DNA of 64,000 nt from Corynebacterium deserti GIMN1.010 (GCF_001277995.1 NZ_CP009220.1:1240001-1304000), one strand, 5' to 3'; counted from the first letter of the stretch, positions 47,317-56,448 are shown. Translations and numbers: made by a program. The notes: a model not told the origin generated them from the letters alone.

Positions 47317-47491
47317 CGAGGGCAGTTAGGATGAAGCGGTTTCGGTTGAGGTGATTTGTGCAGACGGGTGCTGCTGCAAAACTCCTGGAGTTCATGGCTT
47401 TTCTCTCTCGTGAAAAGTTAGGAAAAGAGGTGCAACTAGCTTCAGGCAAACACTGTTAGCTAGAAATGGGAAGAGCGAGATACCTGCAGAT

Positions 47492-47521
47492 TTGGTCGTA
47501 TTGCATCGTTGTGGTTATAGT
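47492..47521 (+). promoter_or_regulatory. Promoter of the tRNA cluster
   Basis: TTGGTC (47492-47497), 18 bp, TATAGT (47516-47521), preceded by ACCTGCAGAT. The same arrangement recurs before the third tRNA-Glu at 49486. Confidence 0.7.
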
Positions 47522-47588
47522 ATTCATCGTTGAACAGCACGCCGTTTTAGTGGTTACTGCTCAAAGCGATGCAATGTTCTGAAAATAT

Positions 47589-47660
47589 TGGCCTATGGTG
47601 TAATTGGCAACACTACGGTTTCTGGTACCGTCATTCTAGGTTCGAGTCCTGGTAGGCCAG
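47589..47660 (+). tRNA. tRNA-Gln (CTG), copy 1
   Basis: Acceptor arms TGGCCTA/TAGGCCA and anticodon arm ACGGT-TTCTGGT-ACCGT give anticodon CTG; T loop TTCGAGT. The CCA end is not encoded. Confidence 0.93.
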
Positions 47661-47696
47661 CTGCGATCAGCTGGAAACAAATGATCGTGTCCTAAT

Positions 47697-47769
47697 GCCC
47701 CGTTCGTCTAGCGGCCTAGGACGTCGGCCTCTCACGCCGGTAACACGGGTTCAAATCCCGTACGGGGTA
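47697..47769 (+). tRNA. tRNA-Glu (CTC), copy 1
   Basis: Acceptor GCCCCGT with ACGGGGT, anticodon loop CTCTCAC gives anticodon CTC, T loop TTCAAAT. It lies 36 bp after tRNA-Gln on the same transcript. Confidence 0.93.
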
Positions 47770-47832
47770 CTCCGCAAGGTATTGCGGTAACTGTTTTAAA
47801 GCTTTACAAGGTTAACAGCCTTGAAAAATAAT

Positions 47833-47904
47833 TGGCCTATGGTGTAATTGGCAACACTACGGTTTCTGGTACCGTCATTCTAGGTTCGAGTCCTGGTAGG
47901 CCAG
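47833..47904 (+). tRNA. tRNA-Gln (CTG), copy 2
   Basis: Identical to copy 1, offset by 244 bp; part of a tandem duplication of about 184 identical bases. Confidence 0.93.
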
Positions 47905-47940
47905 CTGCGATCAGCTGGAAACAAATGATCGTGTCCTAAT

Positions 47941-48013
47941 GCCCCGTTCGTCTAGCGGCCTAGGACGTCGGCCTCTCACGCCGGTAACACGGGTTCAAAT
48001 CCCGTACGGGGTA
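47941..48013 (+). tRNA. tRNA-Glu (CTC), copy 2
   Basis: Identical to copy 1 including the 36-bp spacer from the preceding tRNA-Gln. A strong terminator follows. Confidence 0.93.
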
Positions 48014-48019
48014 CTTTTT

Positions 48020-48066
48020 ACAAAAGCATCCACCCTCTCAATCTGAAGGGTGGATGCTTTTGTGTT
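48020..48066 (+). terminator. Terminator after the tRNA-Gln/Glu cluster
   Basis: ACAAAAGCATCCACCCT pairs with AGGGTGGATGCTTTTGT around a 10-nt loop. The 280 bp after it (48067-48344) hold no gene I can see. Confidence 0.9.
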
Positions 48067-48344
48067 GTGTTGCACATCAGACATTCCCCCTGCTCAGAAC
48101 GCTTGTACGGTGTGCATACCCTGCGAAAACTTCAAAATCGGGGGTAGGGGACAAGCTGCCATTCGACTGTGAAACACCCAAAGGCCTTTACCGGCATTTA
48201 GCTTGGGGTTAAAGTCAAATTCATACAGAGAAGTTCACAGCCGATCACCAACAAGTTACAGCTCTAACCAGCAAAAACGTAACTAAGAAGGCTTCGGAAA
48301 GAGCGCTCTGGAGTCAATGGAACCTACCTAGTGAAGGAGAGTGT

Positions 48345-48437
48345 ATGGCAGTAAGTGAAGAAATGACGAAGTTCGGACGCAACGACGCCGTCCTCCCGGC
48401 AGCTGGCATCGCCGTAACCAAAGATTCCAAGCGCTAA
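48345..48437 (+). CDS. Possible 30-residue peptide
   Basis: The frame begins MAVSEEMTKFGRND and ends VTKDSKR, with AAGGAGA ideally placed before the ATG. There is no hydrophobic segment and no family I know. It lies between two tRNA-Glu genes in a region unlike its surroundings. CGGACGCAACGACG inside the frame is repeated at 48553. It could be a real small protein, a leader peptide or chance. Confidence 0.4.
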   Translation: MAVSEEMTKFGRNDAVLPAAGIAVTKDSKR

Positions 48438-48694
48438 AGATGCGTGAATCAGGAGCTCGCCTCGATATGACACATCGTTGCAGTCAACTGACACACAACT
48501 TCTCCACCTTCAACAACCCACACCCGGCACATTAAGCCCGTAGCGGGCACCAGCGGACGCAACGACGAGGAACACCAACTCGAGTTGACGATACTTCCGA
48601 AACGAAGCCGGAAAGCGGTGGCAGCAGGTTGAAGCCACTGGAAAGAAGTTGCAAGGGTCAGTTAACGAACTACAACTCGATCCTTGACCACCCA

Positions 48695-48732
48695 GGCACC
48701 TTTACTCGAAACCATTATTCGAGAAAGGTGCC
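48695..48732 (+). terminator. Hairpin before the split gene
   Basis: GGCACCTTT/AAAGGTGCC with inner CTCGAA/TTCGAG forms a 15-bp stem with one bulge. There is no T-run. The stretch 48438-48694 shows no gene, only a second copy of a 13-14-mer. Confidence 0.55.
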
Positions 48733-48766
48733 GTTATAGGTTCTTCGGGCGATTAAGTTGGTCTAC

Positions 48767-49394
48767 ATGAACTTCGAGAAATTTGGATCCTACTCAAGCT
48801 GGGCAGTGTGGGATCTGCCAACCGGAGATTTACATAGATATCTTCCAAATCCAAATGTAGCCCCAGACTACTTCCTCAATACTCTCGTGAAGAAGCTCAA
48901 CGGGATTTCGTCTCAGGATGAGCTCGATTTTGGTGGCGTTCAACTTTGCTGAGCGTTTTCACCACCAAAAGCAGACTATGGCGAAAGTTGCCTGTACTTC
49001 ATTTCACGAAGAAATGGCATTATCGAGTGACAACCGGCTACGAGATGCATGCGGTGGGACGCCACTCTGGGGCGCATATATTACAGACTTCATCAAATTT
49101 GATGAAGGCCAGTTGAGTCCGCTGCGTGAATCCAAACCCGTGAAAGTTGCAGCATTCCTTAATCGAAAGCAATACGGTGAAGAGCAAGTTGCTGGATTGA
49201 TCGATGAGCTTAAAGAATTAGGTTGTACGAACCCGAAGATAGTGGCTTTGGGTTCCGACGTATTCAAGGCGTTGGATCGATCAGACTCAATAGAAATGCT
49301 CAAGGCAGGATTGGGCGAAGGGGCCAAAGTGTACAGGGTTACTCTCTATTCGAAAGTGCCGGCATCAGAGCCCATGATTATGGTGCTCGAGTGA
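48767..49394 (+). pseudogene. Split gene, uracil-DNA-glycosylase-like conserved hypothetical
   Basis: The first part, from ATG 48767, reads MNFEKFGSYSSWAVWDLP to a stop at 48952. The second frame continues the same protein (LVAFNFAERFHHQK; GTPLWGAYITDFIKFDEGQL; ELGCTNPKIVALGSDVFKAL) to 49394. The shift is one base, somewhere in 48895-48930. The intact family seems to be a ~200-residue protein of UDG-like fold, judged only from motif memory. The gene is thus frameshifted; translational frameshifting is possible but no slippery run is evident. Confidence 0.6.
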
Positions 49395-49485
49395 ATACAG
49401 ACCTAGCGAAGAACGGATTGTGGGAGTTGTAACCTGCTGGAAATCGTGTCCGAGGGGTTCTTAGAAAAGCCTTTAACCTGCAGAT

Positions 49486-49515
49486 TTGTGGCATTGTATT
49501 AGTGTCGCATATAGT
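49486..49515 (+). promoter_or_regulatory. Promoter of the third tRNA-Glu
   Basis: TTGTGG (49486-49491), 18 bp, TATAGT (49510-49515), again preceded by ACCTGCAGAT, a diverged copy of the promoter at 47492. Confidence 0.7.
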
Positions 49516-49532
49516 TTCTCTCGTACCAACGC

Positions 49533-49605
49533 GCCCCGTTCGTCTAGCGGCCTAGGACGTCGGCCTCTCACGCCGGTAACACGGGTTCAAATCCCGTACG
49601 GGGTA
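49533..49605 (+). tRNA. tRNA-Glu (CTC), copy 3
   Basis: Identical in sequence to the copies at 47697 and 47941, but without a tRNA-Gln partner and with its own promoter and terminator. Confidence 0.93.
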
Positions 49606-49612
49606 CAAATTA

Positions 49613-49652
49613 AAGAAGCCACTCAGTGAATTTCACTGAGTGGCTTCTTTTT
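49613..49652 (+). terminator. Terminator after tRNA-Glu copy 3
   Basis: AAGAAGCCACTCAGTGAA pairs perfectly (18 bp) with the complement ending in TTCTTTTTT. Confidence 0.92.
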
Positions 49653-49685
49653 TCATTGGGTAACTCTATCGACTTCAGAACATTC

Positions 49686-51152
49686 GGGTTAAGGGACAAA
49701 ATGTGTGCTTTTACGGCGTGTCGACTTAAGGGACATGTTGTGTGCTTTCCCCAGGTCGACATATACCGTTAACACCACAGACCTAATTGTGTCGTCCTGC
49801 CCAGCCTGACCTGATCCCGATAGAGTTAGTTGGTGTGGCATCAATCCCGGTGTCATACAACGCTGGGCGCCCATCGTCGCGATGAGCATCTGGTTGTTCC
49901 TGTTGGATCAAGACATCAGCTTTGGCGAGTGCGTCTTGACCCCAGTGTTGTTGCCTGGCGATTTTTACCGGATCGTCAGGCAACTGCGTATGCAGATATA
50001 GCCACCAATCCACCGCGATACGTTGATGCTCATCAATCATTCCCCGATGGTTACGAGCCAAGGCTTTGATCTGTGCGTTGATCCCACCTTCTAAACAGTT
50101 TGTGGTTGATTTGATGGTTCCTTCAACTCCGTCAGGTGGGTTGACGAAAGTGAACAAGTGTCCTTGGCGGGCGAGTTTTTCAAGTTGTCGATAGGCCCTG
50201 CGATGGCGGTAGTGGGTGTACCACCAGGTGGCTGTGGGGCGCACGAACCCGGGGATCTCAGACTGCGAGACGTCAGTGGTGTAGGTCTTTTCATTCAGCC
50301 AGTCGCGGTAGACGGTGTGGAACTCATGCAACTGGGTCATCCAGGTGGCTGCGTCGTTGGCAGTGTGGACTTTGAGCAGGTTTAAGGAAAGTTTGCGCAG
50401 TGCTTTTCCGGGTTTGAGCTTGGGGTTGAGGGTGACGTGTTGCTGGATGTTGCGTTTGATGTGGACGAGGCAGCGTTGGATTTTTGTGGTGGGCCAGGCG
50501 GTGGTGATGGCTTTGAGTGCGCCTTTTTGTCCGTCGGTGGTCACGATCAGTGGTGGCTGGAGTTGATCGAAGAGGCGGGTGTAGTTGTAGGAGTCTTCTT
50601 TGGTGCACCAGCGCCAGGCGACGACGTGGTCGAAGGTGCAGGCTATCAGGAGGCATTTGGTGTTGAAGTAGGTGCCGTCGATGAAGAGTTGATCGTAGAT
50701 GCGGTGGTGGTCGGTGTTGCGGGGAACTTCGACGTACCAATAGTTATGAAACCATCGGGTCAGTGTGCGGCGGGTGACTCGGTGTTGTTGTGCAAGGGTT
50801 GTCAGGGATTGGGGGCTTTGGATCCAGTTGATGAAGAGTTGGAATCTGCGGGCATGGTGATCATCAGTGCGGGTGTTGGTGGTGCTGGCGCCGCAGGTGG
50901 TGCAGCGCCAGCGGGTGGTGCCTTTGGTGGTGGTGCCGTTTTTTCTCATGGTGCCCGTGCAGACCGGGCAGGTTGGTCGTGTTCTGTTCACCTAGTTCGG
51001 TGTAGTTGGTGGGTTATCACAGGTTGGTGTTGGGGTGGGGATTTCGGTGGGTGTGGTGGGGTTTGTGGTTGTTAGGACACATAATCTTGGGGTTAGTGCT
51101 GGTGGGGTAGGGTTTCTGCGTTGTTAAAAGCACACATTTTGTCCCTTAACCC
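49686..51152. mobile_element. IS1249-like insertion sequence (IS256 family)
   Basis: A 1467-bp element bounded by perfect 28-bp inverted repeats: left 49686-49713 (GGGTTAAGGGACAAAATGTG...) and right 51125-51152. One transposase gene is on the minus strand. A second, imperfect copy of the terminal repeat (TTAAGGGACATGTTGTGTGC) lies just inside the left end, at about 49726-49745. No target duplication is visible: the left flank reads GAACATTC and the right GCTCTGTA, so the insertion may be old or rearranged. Confidence 0.88.
49783..50991 (-). CDS. IS1249-like transposase
   Basis: 402 residues. An N-terminal zinc-binding region (CPVC...CTTC) is followed by a helix-turn-helix (SLTTLAQQHRVTRRTLTRWF) and the catalytic core. 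Candidate DDE residues are Asp in LFIDGTYFN, Asp in VTTDGQKGAL and Glu in TNCLEGGINAQIK. The frame is intact from a GTG start, so the element may still be active. Confidence 0.88.
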   Translation of the reverse strand: MNRTRPTCPVCTGTMRKNGTTTKGTTRWRCTTCGASTTNTRTDDHHARRFQLFINWIQSPQSLTTLAQQHRVTRRTLTRWFHNYWYVEVPRNTDHHRIYDQLFIDGTYFNTKCLLIACTFDHVVAWRWCTKEDSYNYTRLFDQLQPPLIVTTDGQKGALKAITTAWPTTKIQRCLVHIKRNIQQHVTLNPKLKPGKALRKLSLNLLKVHTANDAATWMTQLHEFHTVYRDWLNEKTYTTDVSQSEIPGFVRPTATWWYTHYRHRRAYRQLEKLARQGHLFTFVNPPDGVEGTIKSTTNCLEGGINAQIKALARNHRGMIDEHQRIAVDWWLYLHTQLPDDPVKIARQQHWGQDALAKADVLIQQEQPDAHRDDGRPALYDTGIDATPTNSIGIRSGWAGRHN

Positions 51153-51204
51153 GCTCTGTACTCAAAAGAATGCAGAGAAGAGCGATTTTTTGAAGGAGAT
51201 TCCC

Positions 51205-51666
51205 ATGGGGAATATTTCTGCTAAGCCTCCATTGCCCAATAGCTGCGGACATCATTTACCAGGACACGAACCCTTCTACCTACAAGTAAAGGTTTTGCGC
51301 GAAAGGGCGACATGGGAGCCAGTTACTAACCTGCGTATGGATGGCCAGTTCGTCGAGTTTGATGCTGGTGGGGAACATATTCGTGGTTGGAATCATGATC
51401 CGGCTCGGATGGAATGGTTTGTAAAAAATGGTGGTCTGGCTGAATGGAGTGGATCTAGTCCAACCAGTCGCCTCATGCGTTTTGAGTCCAAAAATGGGCA
51501 TTACATGGTCAGTATTGGTCCGAAGTACGACCGCAATGGTTGTTATGGCAATCTTTCCCTGGGGATAGTGCCAACAAGCCCGGGCCTGGATTTTCACGAA
51601 GGATTTAAACAGGCTTTAGAGGCTTTCAAGTATGTTGAGCGGGAATATGGCACTGAACAGGATTAG
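51205..51666 (+). CDS. Hypothetical protein, unknown family
   Basis: 153 residues, soluble, with many aromatic residues (EFDAGGEHIRGWNHDPARME; SGSSPTSRLMRFESKNGHYM; DFHEGFKQALEAFKYVEREY). I recognise no domain. AAGGAG precedes the ATG at 51205 at ideal distance. It starts 53 bp after the IS end, so its original upstream region has been replaced by the IS, whose end may now supply or block transcription. Confidence 0.6.
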   Translation: MGNISAKPPLPNSCGHHLPGHEPFYLQVKVLRERATWEPVTNLRMDGQFVEFDAGGEHIRGWNHDPARMEWFVKNGGLAEWSGSSPTSRLMRFESKNGHYMVSIGPKYDRNGCYGNLSLGIVPTSPGLDFHEGFKQALEAFKYVEREYGTEQD

Positions 51667-51829
51667 GTAGAAATAACCGCGCGGTTTGATCAGGCGCCTC
51701 CCGCGCGGGAAAACTATTTTTCAGGGGCACGAAGCGCGCTTTTCGACGAAGCCCCTAGCCATTGTGGGAAATAAGAATGCCCACCAACACTCGTCGAAAA
51801 GCCCTCTTTTAAACCCCTTAACCCCAAAA

Positions 51830-51857
51830 AACGGCTAACCCAAAAGGGTTAGCCGTT
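51830..51857 (-). terminator. Terminator after glgP1
   Basis: AACGGCTAACCC/GGGTTAGCCGTT forms a perfect 12-bp stem around AAAA; on the minus strand it is followed by six T. Confidence 0.9.
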
Positions 51858-51879
51858 TGTTAGAAGCGGAGGTTAAAAC

Positions 51880-54267
51880 CTACTTCTTAACAGCAGGAGT
51901 TGGCTCGAGCTTCCAGATCTCGGTGGCATAATCGCGGATGGTGCGGTCAGAGGAGAAGCGGCCGGACTCGCAAATGTTGATCCAGGCCATGCGCGCCCAA
52001 CCCAGCGGATCGGAGGCGTAGTCGGCGGCCATGCGGTCGCGGGTTTCACGGTAGTCTGCGAAATCGCCAAGCACGTAGTAGGTGTCGCTGGCGTCTTTTC
52101 CATAACCGTGGATCAAGGAATGCTTGAGGTCATAGAACAAGCCACTGTTGTTGTCGTTGAGGGTGCCGTTATCCAGGGCGTCCAATGCGCGCTTGAGGCC
52201 AGGGACGGTCTCATAGAGCTCATATGGCTGGTAGCTTTCGCGCAGGGCTGGCAATTCTTCCACGCGAGCACCGAAGATATAGGCGTTTTCCTCGCCCACA
52301 GAATCCACGATCTCTACGTTGGCGCCGTCCATGGTGCCCAGGGTGAGGGCGCCGTTCATCATGAACTTCATGTTGGAGGTACCGCTGGCTTCCTTGCCGG
52401 CGGTGGAAATCTGCTCGGAGACATCAGAAGCAGGCAAGATGTGCTCAGCAGGGGAGACATTGTAGTTCTCTACAAAAACCACCTTGAGCAGCGGGGAGAC
52501 CTCAGGATCGTTGTTTACCAAGTCAGCAATAGAGTTGATGAGCTTGATAATCGCCTTGGCGCGAACATAACCCGGCGCGGCCTTGGCGCCAAAGATGACA
52601 GTGCGTGCTGGGATATCAGTAAGGCCATCTTCCTTAATACGGAAGTAAAGGTCCAGAACGTAGAGGCCGTTCATGAGCTGGCGCTTGTACTCGTGGAGGC
52701 GCTTAATCTGCACGTCAAAGATGGATTCTGGATCAATCTCAATGCCCTGGCGCTCGAGGATCCACTCGGCGAAGTCTTGCTTATTAGCAGCCTTGATAGC
52801 GCGGAGTTCTTCAAGCACGGACTTATCGTCGGCATAGGAGCGCAGCTTCTTCAGCTCATCCAGATCGGTTACCCAATCGTCGGAACCGGAAAGCCGAGTG
52901 AGCAGGTCAGACAGACCTGGGTTGATCATGCGCAGCCAACGGCGTGGGGTAACACCGTTGGTCTTGTTGTTGAACTTCTCTGGCCACAGGGCATACCAAT
53001 CAGCCAAGGTTTCAGCCTTGATGATCTCGGTGTGCAGCGCTGCCACGCCATTGATGGAATATGCCGCGTAACAGGCAATCCATGCCATATGAACAGTGCC
53101 GTGCTGGATTGGAGCCATGCGGTTGATGGTCTCTTCATCCAGTCCATCGGCTGCGCGCTCCAAACGGAAGCGACGATCGATCTCTGCGATGATTTCCCAC
53201 ACACGCCAGAACAGCTGCTGGAAGATCTGCTGATCCCACTGCTCAAGAGCTTCGGTGAGCACGGTGTGGTTAGTGTATGCGAAGGTCTTGGATACGATTG
53301 CCCAGGATTCTTCCCAACCCATGTCATGCTCGTCCATGAGCAGACGCATAAGTTCAGGGATAGCCAACACTGGGTGAGTGTCATTGAGCTGCACGGAGTG
53401 GAATTCGGCAAAGTTGCTGAGGTCCTTGTGGTGCGCCAGGTGGTCCTGAATCATGGCCTGCAGGGAAGCAGAGGTGAAGAAGTACTGCTGGCGAACGCGC
53501 AGCTTCTTGCCCTCGTAGGTGGTGTCATTAGGGTAGAGCACGCGGCAGATATCGGAAACGCGCTCGCGCTCGATGATGGCGTCGGTAAAGCGCTGTGAGT
53601 TGAAGGCATCGTAATCGAATTCTTCCCACGGCTCCGCCTTCCACAGGCGCAGAGTTCCCACGTTGTGAGTGCCATAGCCGGTGATCGGCATGTCATAAGG
53701 AATAGCGCGGGTTTTCATATCGTCAAAGCACACAACCAACTGGTCGGATGCACGACGAATGGTAAAAGGATATTCCTCTTCGCGCCATGGGTCTGGCTTT
53801 TCTACCTGGAAGCCCTCGTTAAAGGACTGACGGAAAAGACCGAAGCGGTAGAGCAGACCATAACCAGTAACGGGGTAGTCCTGGGTAACAGCAGAATCTA
53901 GGAAGCAAGCGGCGAGGCGGCCCAAGCCACCATTGCCCAGTGCTGCGTCATTTTCGATTTCCAGGATGTCGGTGAGCTCATGGCCCAGCTCACGGGTAGC
54001 AGCTGCAGCCTCATCAACCAGACCTAAGTTGGTCAGGTTGTTCAGCAGTGCACGGCCCATGAGGAATTCAGCGGAGAAATAATGTTGCTGGCGAGCAGCA
54101 CCATAAGCTTCGCGGGTGCGCTCCCAATCATCGGCAATGCGCTCCTGGACTGCACGGGAAAGACCAGTCCAGAACTTGCGATCAGTAGCGAGGTCGGCGG
54201 GGGTGCCAGCAGCGGCACGAACATGGCTGCCGACGAGGTCGGCGGGGAATGGCTGTTTTTCAGTCAT
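51880..54267 (-). CDS. glgP: Glycogen/maltodextrin phosphorylase
   Basis: 795 residues, full length. GT35 family. The PLP lysine lies in EASGTSNMKFMMNGALTLG; YYFGKxx-type N-terminal helices and NDTHPVLAIPELMRLL are present. It releases glucose 1-phosphate from glycogen. This is the position of glgP1 in C. glutamicum. A TAGACT box lies just before the ATG at 54267, suggesting a short or absent leader; the frame upstream of that ATG is not expected to be coding. Confidence 0.94.
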   Translation of the reverse strand: MTEKQPFPADLVGSHVRAAAGTPADLATDRKFWTGLSRAVQERIADDWERTREAYGAARQQHYFSAEFLMGRALLNNLTNLGLVDEAAAATRELGHELTDILEIENDAALGNGGLGRLAACFLDSAVTQDYPVTGYGLLYRFGLFRQSFNEGFQVEKPDPWREEEYPFTIRRASDQLVVCFDDMKTRAIPYDMPITGYGTHNVGTLRLWKAEPWEEFDYDAFNSQRFTDAIIERERVSDICRVLYPNDTTYEGKKLRVRQQYFFTSASLQAMIQDHLAHHKDLSNFAEFHSVQLNDTHPVLAIPELMRLLMDEHDMGWEESWAIVSKTFAYTNHTVLTEALEQWDQQIFQQLFWRVWEIIAEIDRRFRLERAADGLDEETINRMAPIQHGTVHMAWIACYAAYSINGVAALHTEIIKAETLADWYALWPEKFNNKTNGVTPRRWLRMINPGLSDLLTRLSGSDDWVTDLDELKKLRSYADDKSVLEELRAIKAANKQDFAEWILERQGIEIDPESIFDVQIKRLHEYKRQLMNGLYVLDLYFRIKEDGLTDIPARTVIFGAKAAPGYVRAKAIIKLINSIADLVNNDPEVSPLLKVVFVENYNVSPAEHILPASDVSEQISTAGKEASGTSNMKFMMNGALTLGTMDGANVEIVDSVGEENAYIFGARVEELPALRESYQPYELYETVPGLKRALDALDNGTLNDNNSGLFYDLKHSLIHGYGKDASDTYYVLGDFADYRETRDRMAADYASDPLGWARMAWINICESGRFSSDRTIRDYATEIWKLEPTPAVKK

Positions 54268-54341
54268 AGCAGATGAGTCTAAAGGAAAATGCCCGAAAAT
54301 GTAGCCCAATCGGGCATAACTGGGATTATTAAATTCGATAA

Positions 54342-55935
54342 TTGCTTCCGATCGCTAAAAACACTGCGCTTTTCGACGAAAAACTTCGTGCCGCAAAGCC
54401 TGAGGATCTTACCCAAGTTTGCCGCGGGATAGATAAGCTCATCGTTGTCGATGTAAAACTAACACGGGGAGTCGATGACCCACAGCTCGTCTTTGAGTCC
54501 ATGAATGCTACAGGTAAACGGCTTTCTCAAGCTGATCTGATTCGTAACTTTGTCTTGATGGATTTACCTCCAAACAGGCAAGAAAATCTGTATGAAGACT
54601 ATTGGTTCCCGATGGAGTGAGAGTTTCAGGGCGCGAACGAGAAACGTTTCGATGAGTTTGTGCGTCACTACTTGACGATGAGAACGGGAAAGATCCCGCG
54701 AGTCTCCGAGATTTATGAAGCATTTAAAGATCTTGCGTTAGAACAGAGGGCAGGTGGGCAGTCACGGGACGAACTTGTCGTTGAACTAAGCAAAAATGCT
54801 TCGTGGTTCGCTGCAATGGCGTTTGGAGCGGAGCAAGATGTCACACTTGCGACAAAGTTCCGCGAGATCGACCAGCTGGCTACCGTCGCATATCTATTTT
54901 TGCCATGCTTTACGCTGATTACATTTCAGGGGTGCTTTTAAGGGATGACTTCGCCCAGATCCTCGATGTTATTATTTCTTATCTGTTTCGCAGAGTTGTG
55001 TGCTATATCCCGACCAATAGCTTGAATAAGATCTTCACAACACTCGCTTCGTCTATTATTCCGAATCGCTACGTCGAGAGTGTAAGTGGTCGACTTCTAA
55101 CTCGTCCGGAATATTGGAGGTTCCCTTCAGATGAAGAGTTCGAAGAGGCACTTAAAGTAACTGATTTTTATCACATGCAACGTCGCAATTACTTTTCCAA
55201 AAGTTAGAGAACCACGGGCGTAAAGAAGAGGTCTCGATCGGTGAATACACAATCGAGCACATCATGCCGCAAACCATGACTGCGAAGTGGCAGTCGGCAC
55301 TTGGCGATAATTGGCATTCTGACCATGACCGCTATCTGCATACACTCGGAAACTTAACCCTCACGGGGTATATCCCTGAGTACTCAAACCGCTCATTCCG
55401 TGAGAAGCGCGATATGGAGGGTGGGTTGAAGAACAGTCCGCTGCGTCTGAATCGTGGTCTAGCTGAGCTCGACGAATGGAATGCAAGCACAATTGAAAAC
55501 CGTGCAAATGTGCTTGCTGAGCAGGCTGTGAAAATTTGGGCTCGGCCCGATTTAGGTGATGATGTTTTGTCAATTTTCCGCACACAATCTGTTAATTCGA
55601 ATCGCTTTGACTGGTCGTAGGCGCACGCGATCCTTGAAGCGATTCCTGAAGGTAGATGGACGAGTTATAACAACTTAGCCGAAGCTGTCGGAACCGGTGC
55701 CCAGGCCATGGCTGGCCACCTCGCCAAATGCACGACCTGTACGCACCCTCACCGGGTACTTACTTGGAAGGGCCCTATTGCTCACGACTTCCACTGGAGC
55801 AATTCTGACGACCATCGTGATCCCGCAGAAATACTGCAGTCTGAAGGAGTGGTGATTGTGGGAGGACGCGCTAGTGCGGAACAACAGTTATCTCGAGAAG
55901 AACTTCTCGCCCTCATTGAAGAGGAAGAACTATGA
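54342..55935 (+). pseudogene. Broken GmrSD-type (DUF262-DUF1524) restriction gene with alkyltransferase-like tail
   Basis: Fragments in order: the end of DUF262 (LVFESMNATGKRLSQADLIR), an in-frame TGA at 54618-54620, then RFDEFVRHYLTMRTGKIP, a frame change near 54900, then DDFAQILDVIISYLFRRVVC. A frame change near 55200 follows, then the HNH-containing DUF1524 domain (GEYTIEHIMPQTMTAKW; HTLGNLTLTGY). After an in-frame TAG at 55618-55620 comes an alkyltransferase-like (MGMT fold) domain (AILEAIPEGRWTSYNNLAEA; HLAKCTTCTHPHRVLTW). The N-terminal ~170 residues are gone. Type IV enzymes of this kind cut modified phage DNA. Confidence 0.85.
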
Positions 55936-56306
55936 ACCACATAGATGAATAGATAGCAGAGCTGGCACCTGGTGGGGTGCGCCACGTTTCACTGTCTGAG
56001 ATTTAAGGTACGGCAGTGCCCGCGATTATCTCACCGCTCTCTTGTTTTGTGCCTTCTGGAAGTCATGGTGAGAAGAAGCCTGTGCTCAGGAAGTCCGCGG
56101 AGTTTTCGAAAGTTTTCTTGGTCTCTCTGGAGGCATGGAAGAATAGAGACGGAGTGAATGGCTCGGTCGTTGAGATCGAGCAGGAAGTCGAAGTCGTTGT
56201 TTTGGACGCTTACGGCAATCGAATTGTCTCCGATAGTGATGGTGCTGAGAAATTCCTGGATAAGGTAAGCGTCGACGGGGTCGTCGTTAAGCGCAAAATC
56301 TTTTAA
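55932..56306 (+). pseudogene. HsdS-like start and unknown tail, remnants
   Basis: The ATG at 55932 overlaps the stop of the gene before it (ATGA). It reads MNHIDE, stop, IAELAPGGVRHVSLSEI, stop, which resembles the N-terminus of type I restriction specificity subunits. From 56016 another open stretch ends in IEQEVEVVVLDAYGNRIVSD...VVVKRKIF; I do not recognise it. The 140 bp after it hold a 9-bp hairpin (GCGGGGCAA/TTGCCCCGC, about 56398-56443) near the end of the convergent transporter gene. Confidence 0.5.
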
Positions 56307-56448
56307 TCTTTTTCGGGCCGGTGTCCATCTGCAGAAAATGCGGGGTGTGCGCGGTGGTCATAAGTAAATATCAGGGCTTTCAACCACCGCGGCCCGGCGC
56401 GGGGCAAAATGAAGCCGTCGCCTGGTGCGAAGTTGCCCCGCAGTTGCG

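Noticed and set aside
50437-51075. Gly/Ala/Val-rich open frame on the plus strand
   Set aside because: Antisense to the transposase; its low-complexity composition mirrors the Thr/Arg/His-rich transposase codons.
49678-51160. Target-site duplication of the IS
   Set aside because: The flanks next to the 28-bp ends (GAACATTC and GCTCTGTA) do not match, so none is claimed.
52108-53598. 496-codon open frame on the plus strand
   Set aside because: Antisense to glgP1; no ribosome site, no recognisable protein.
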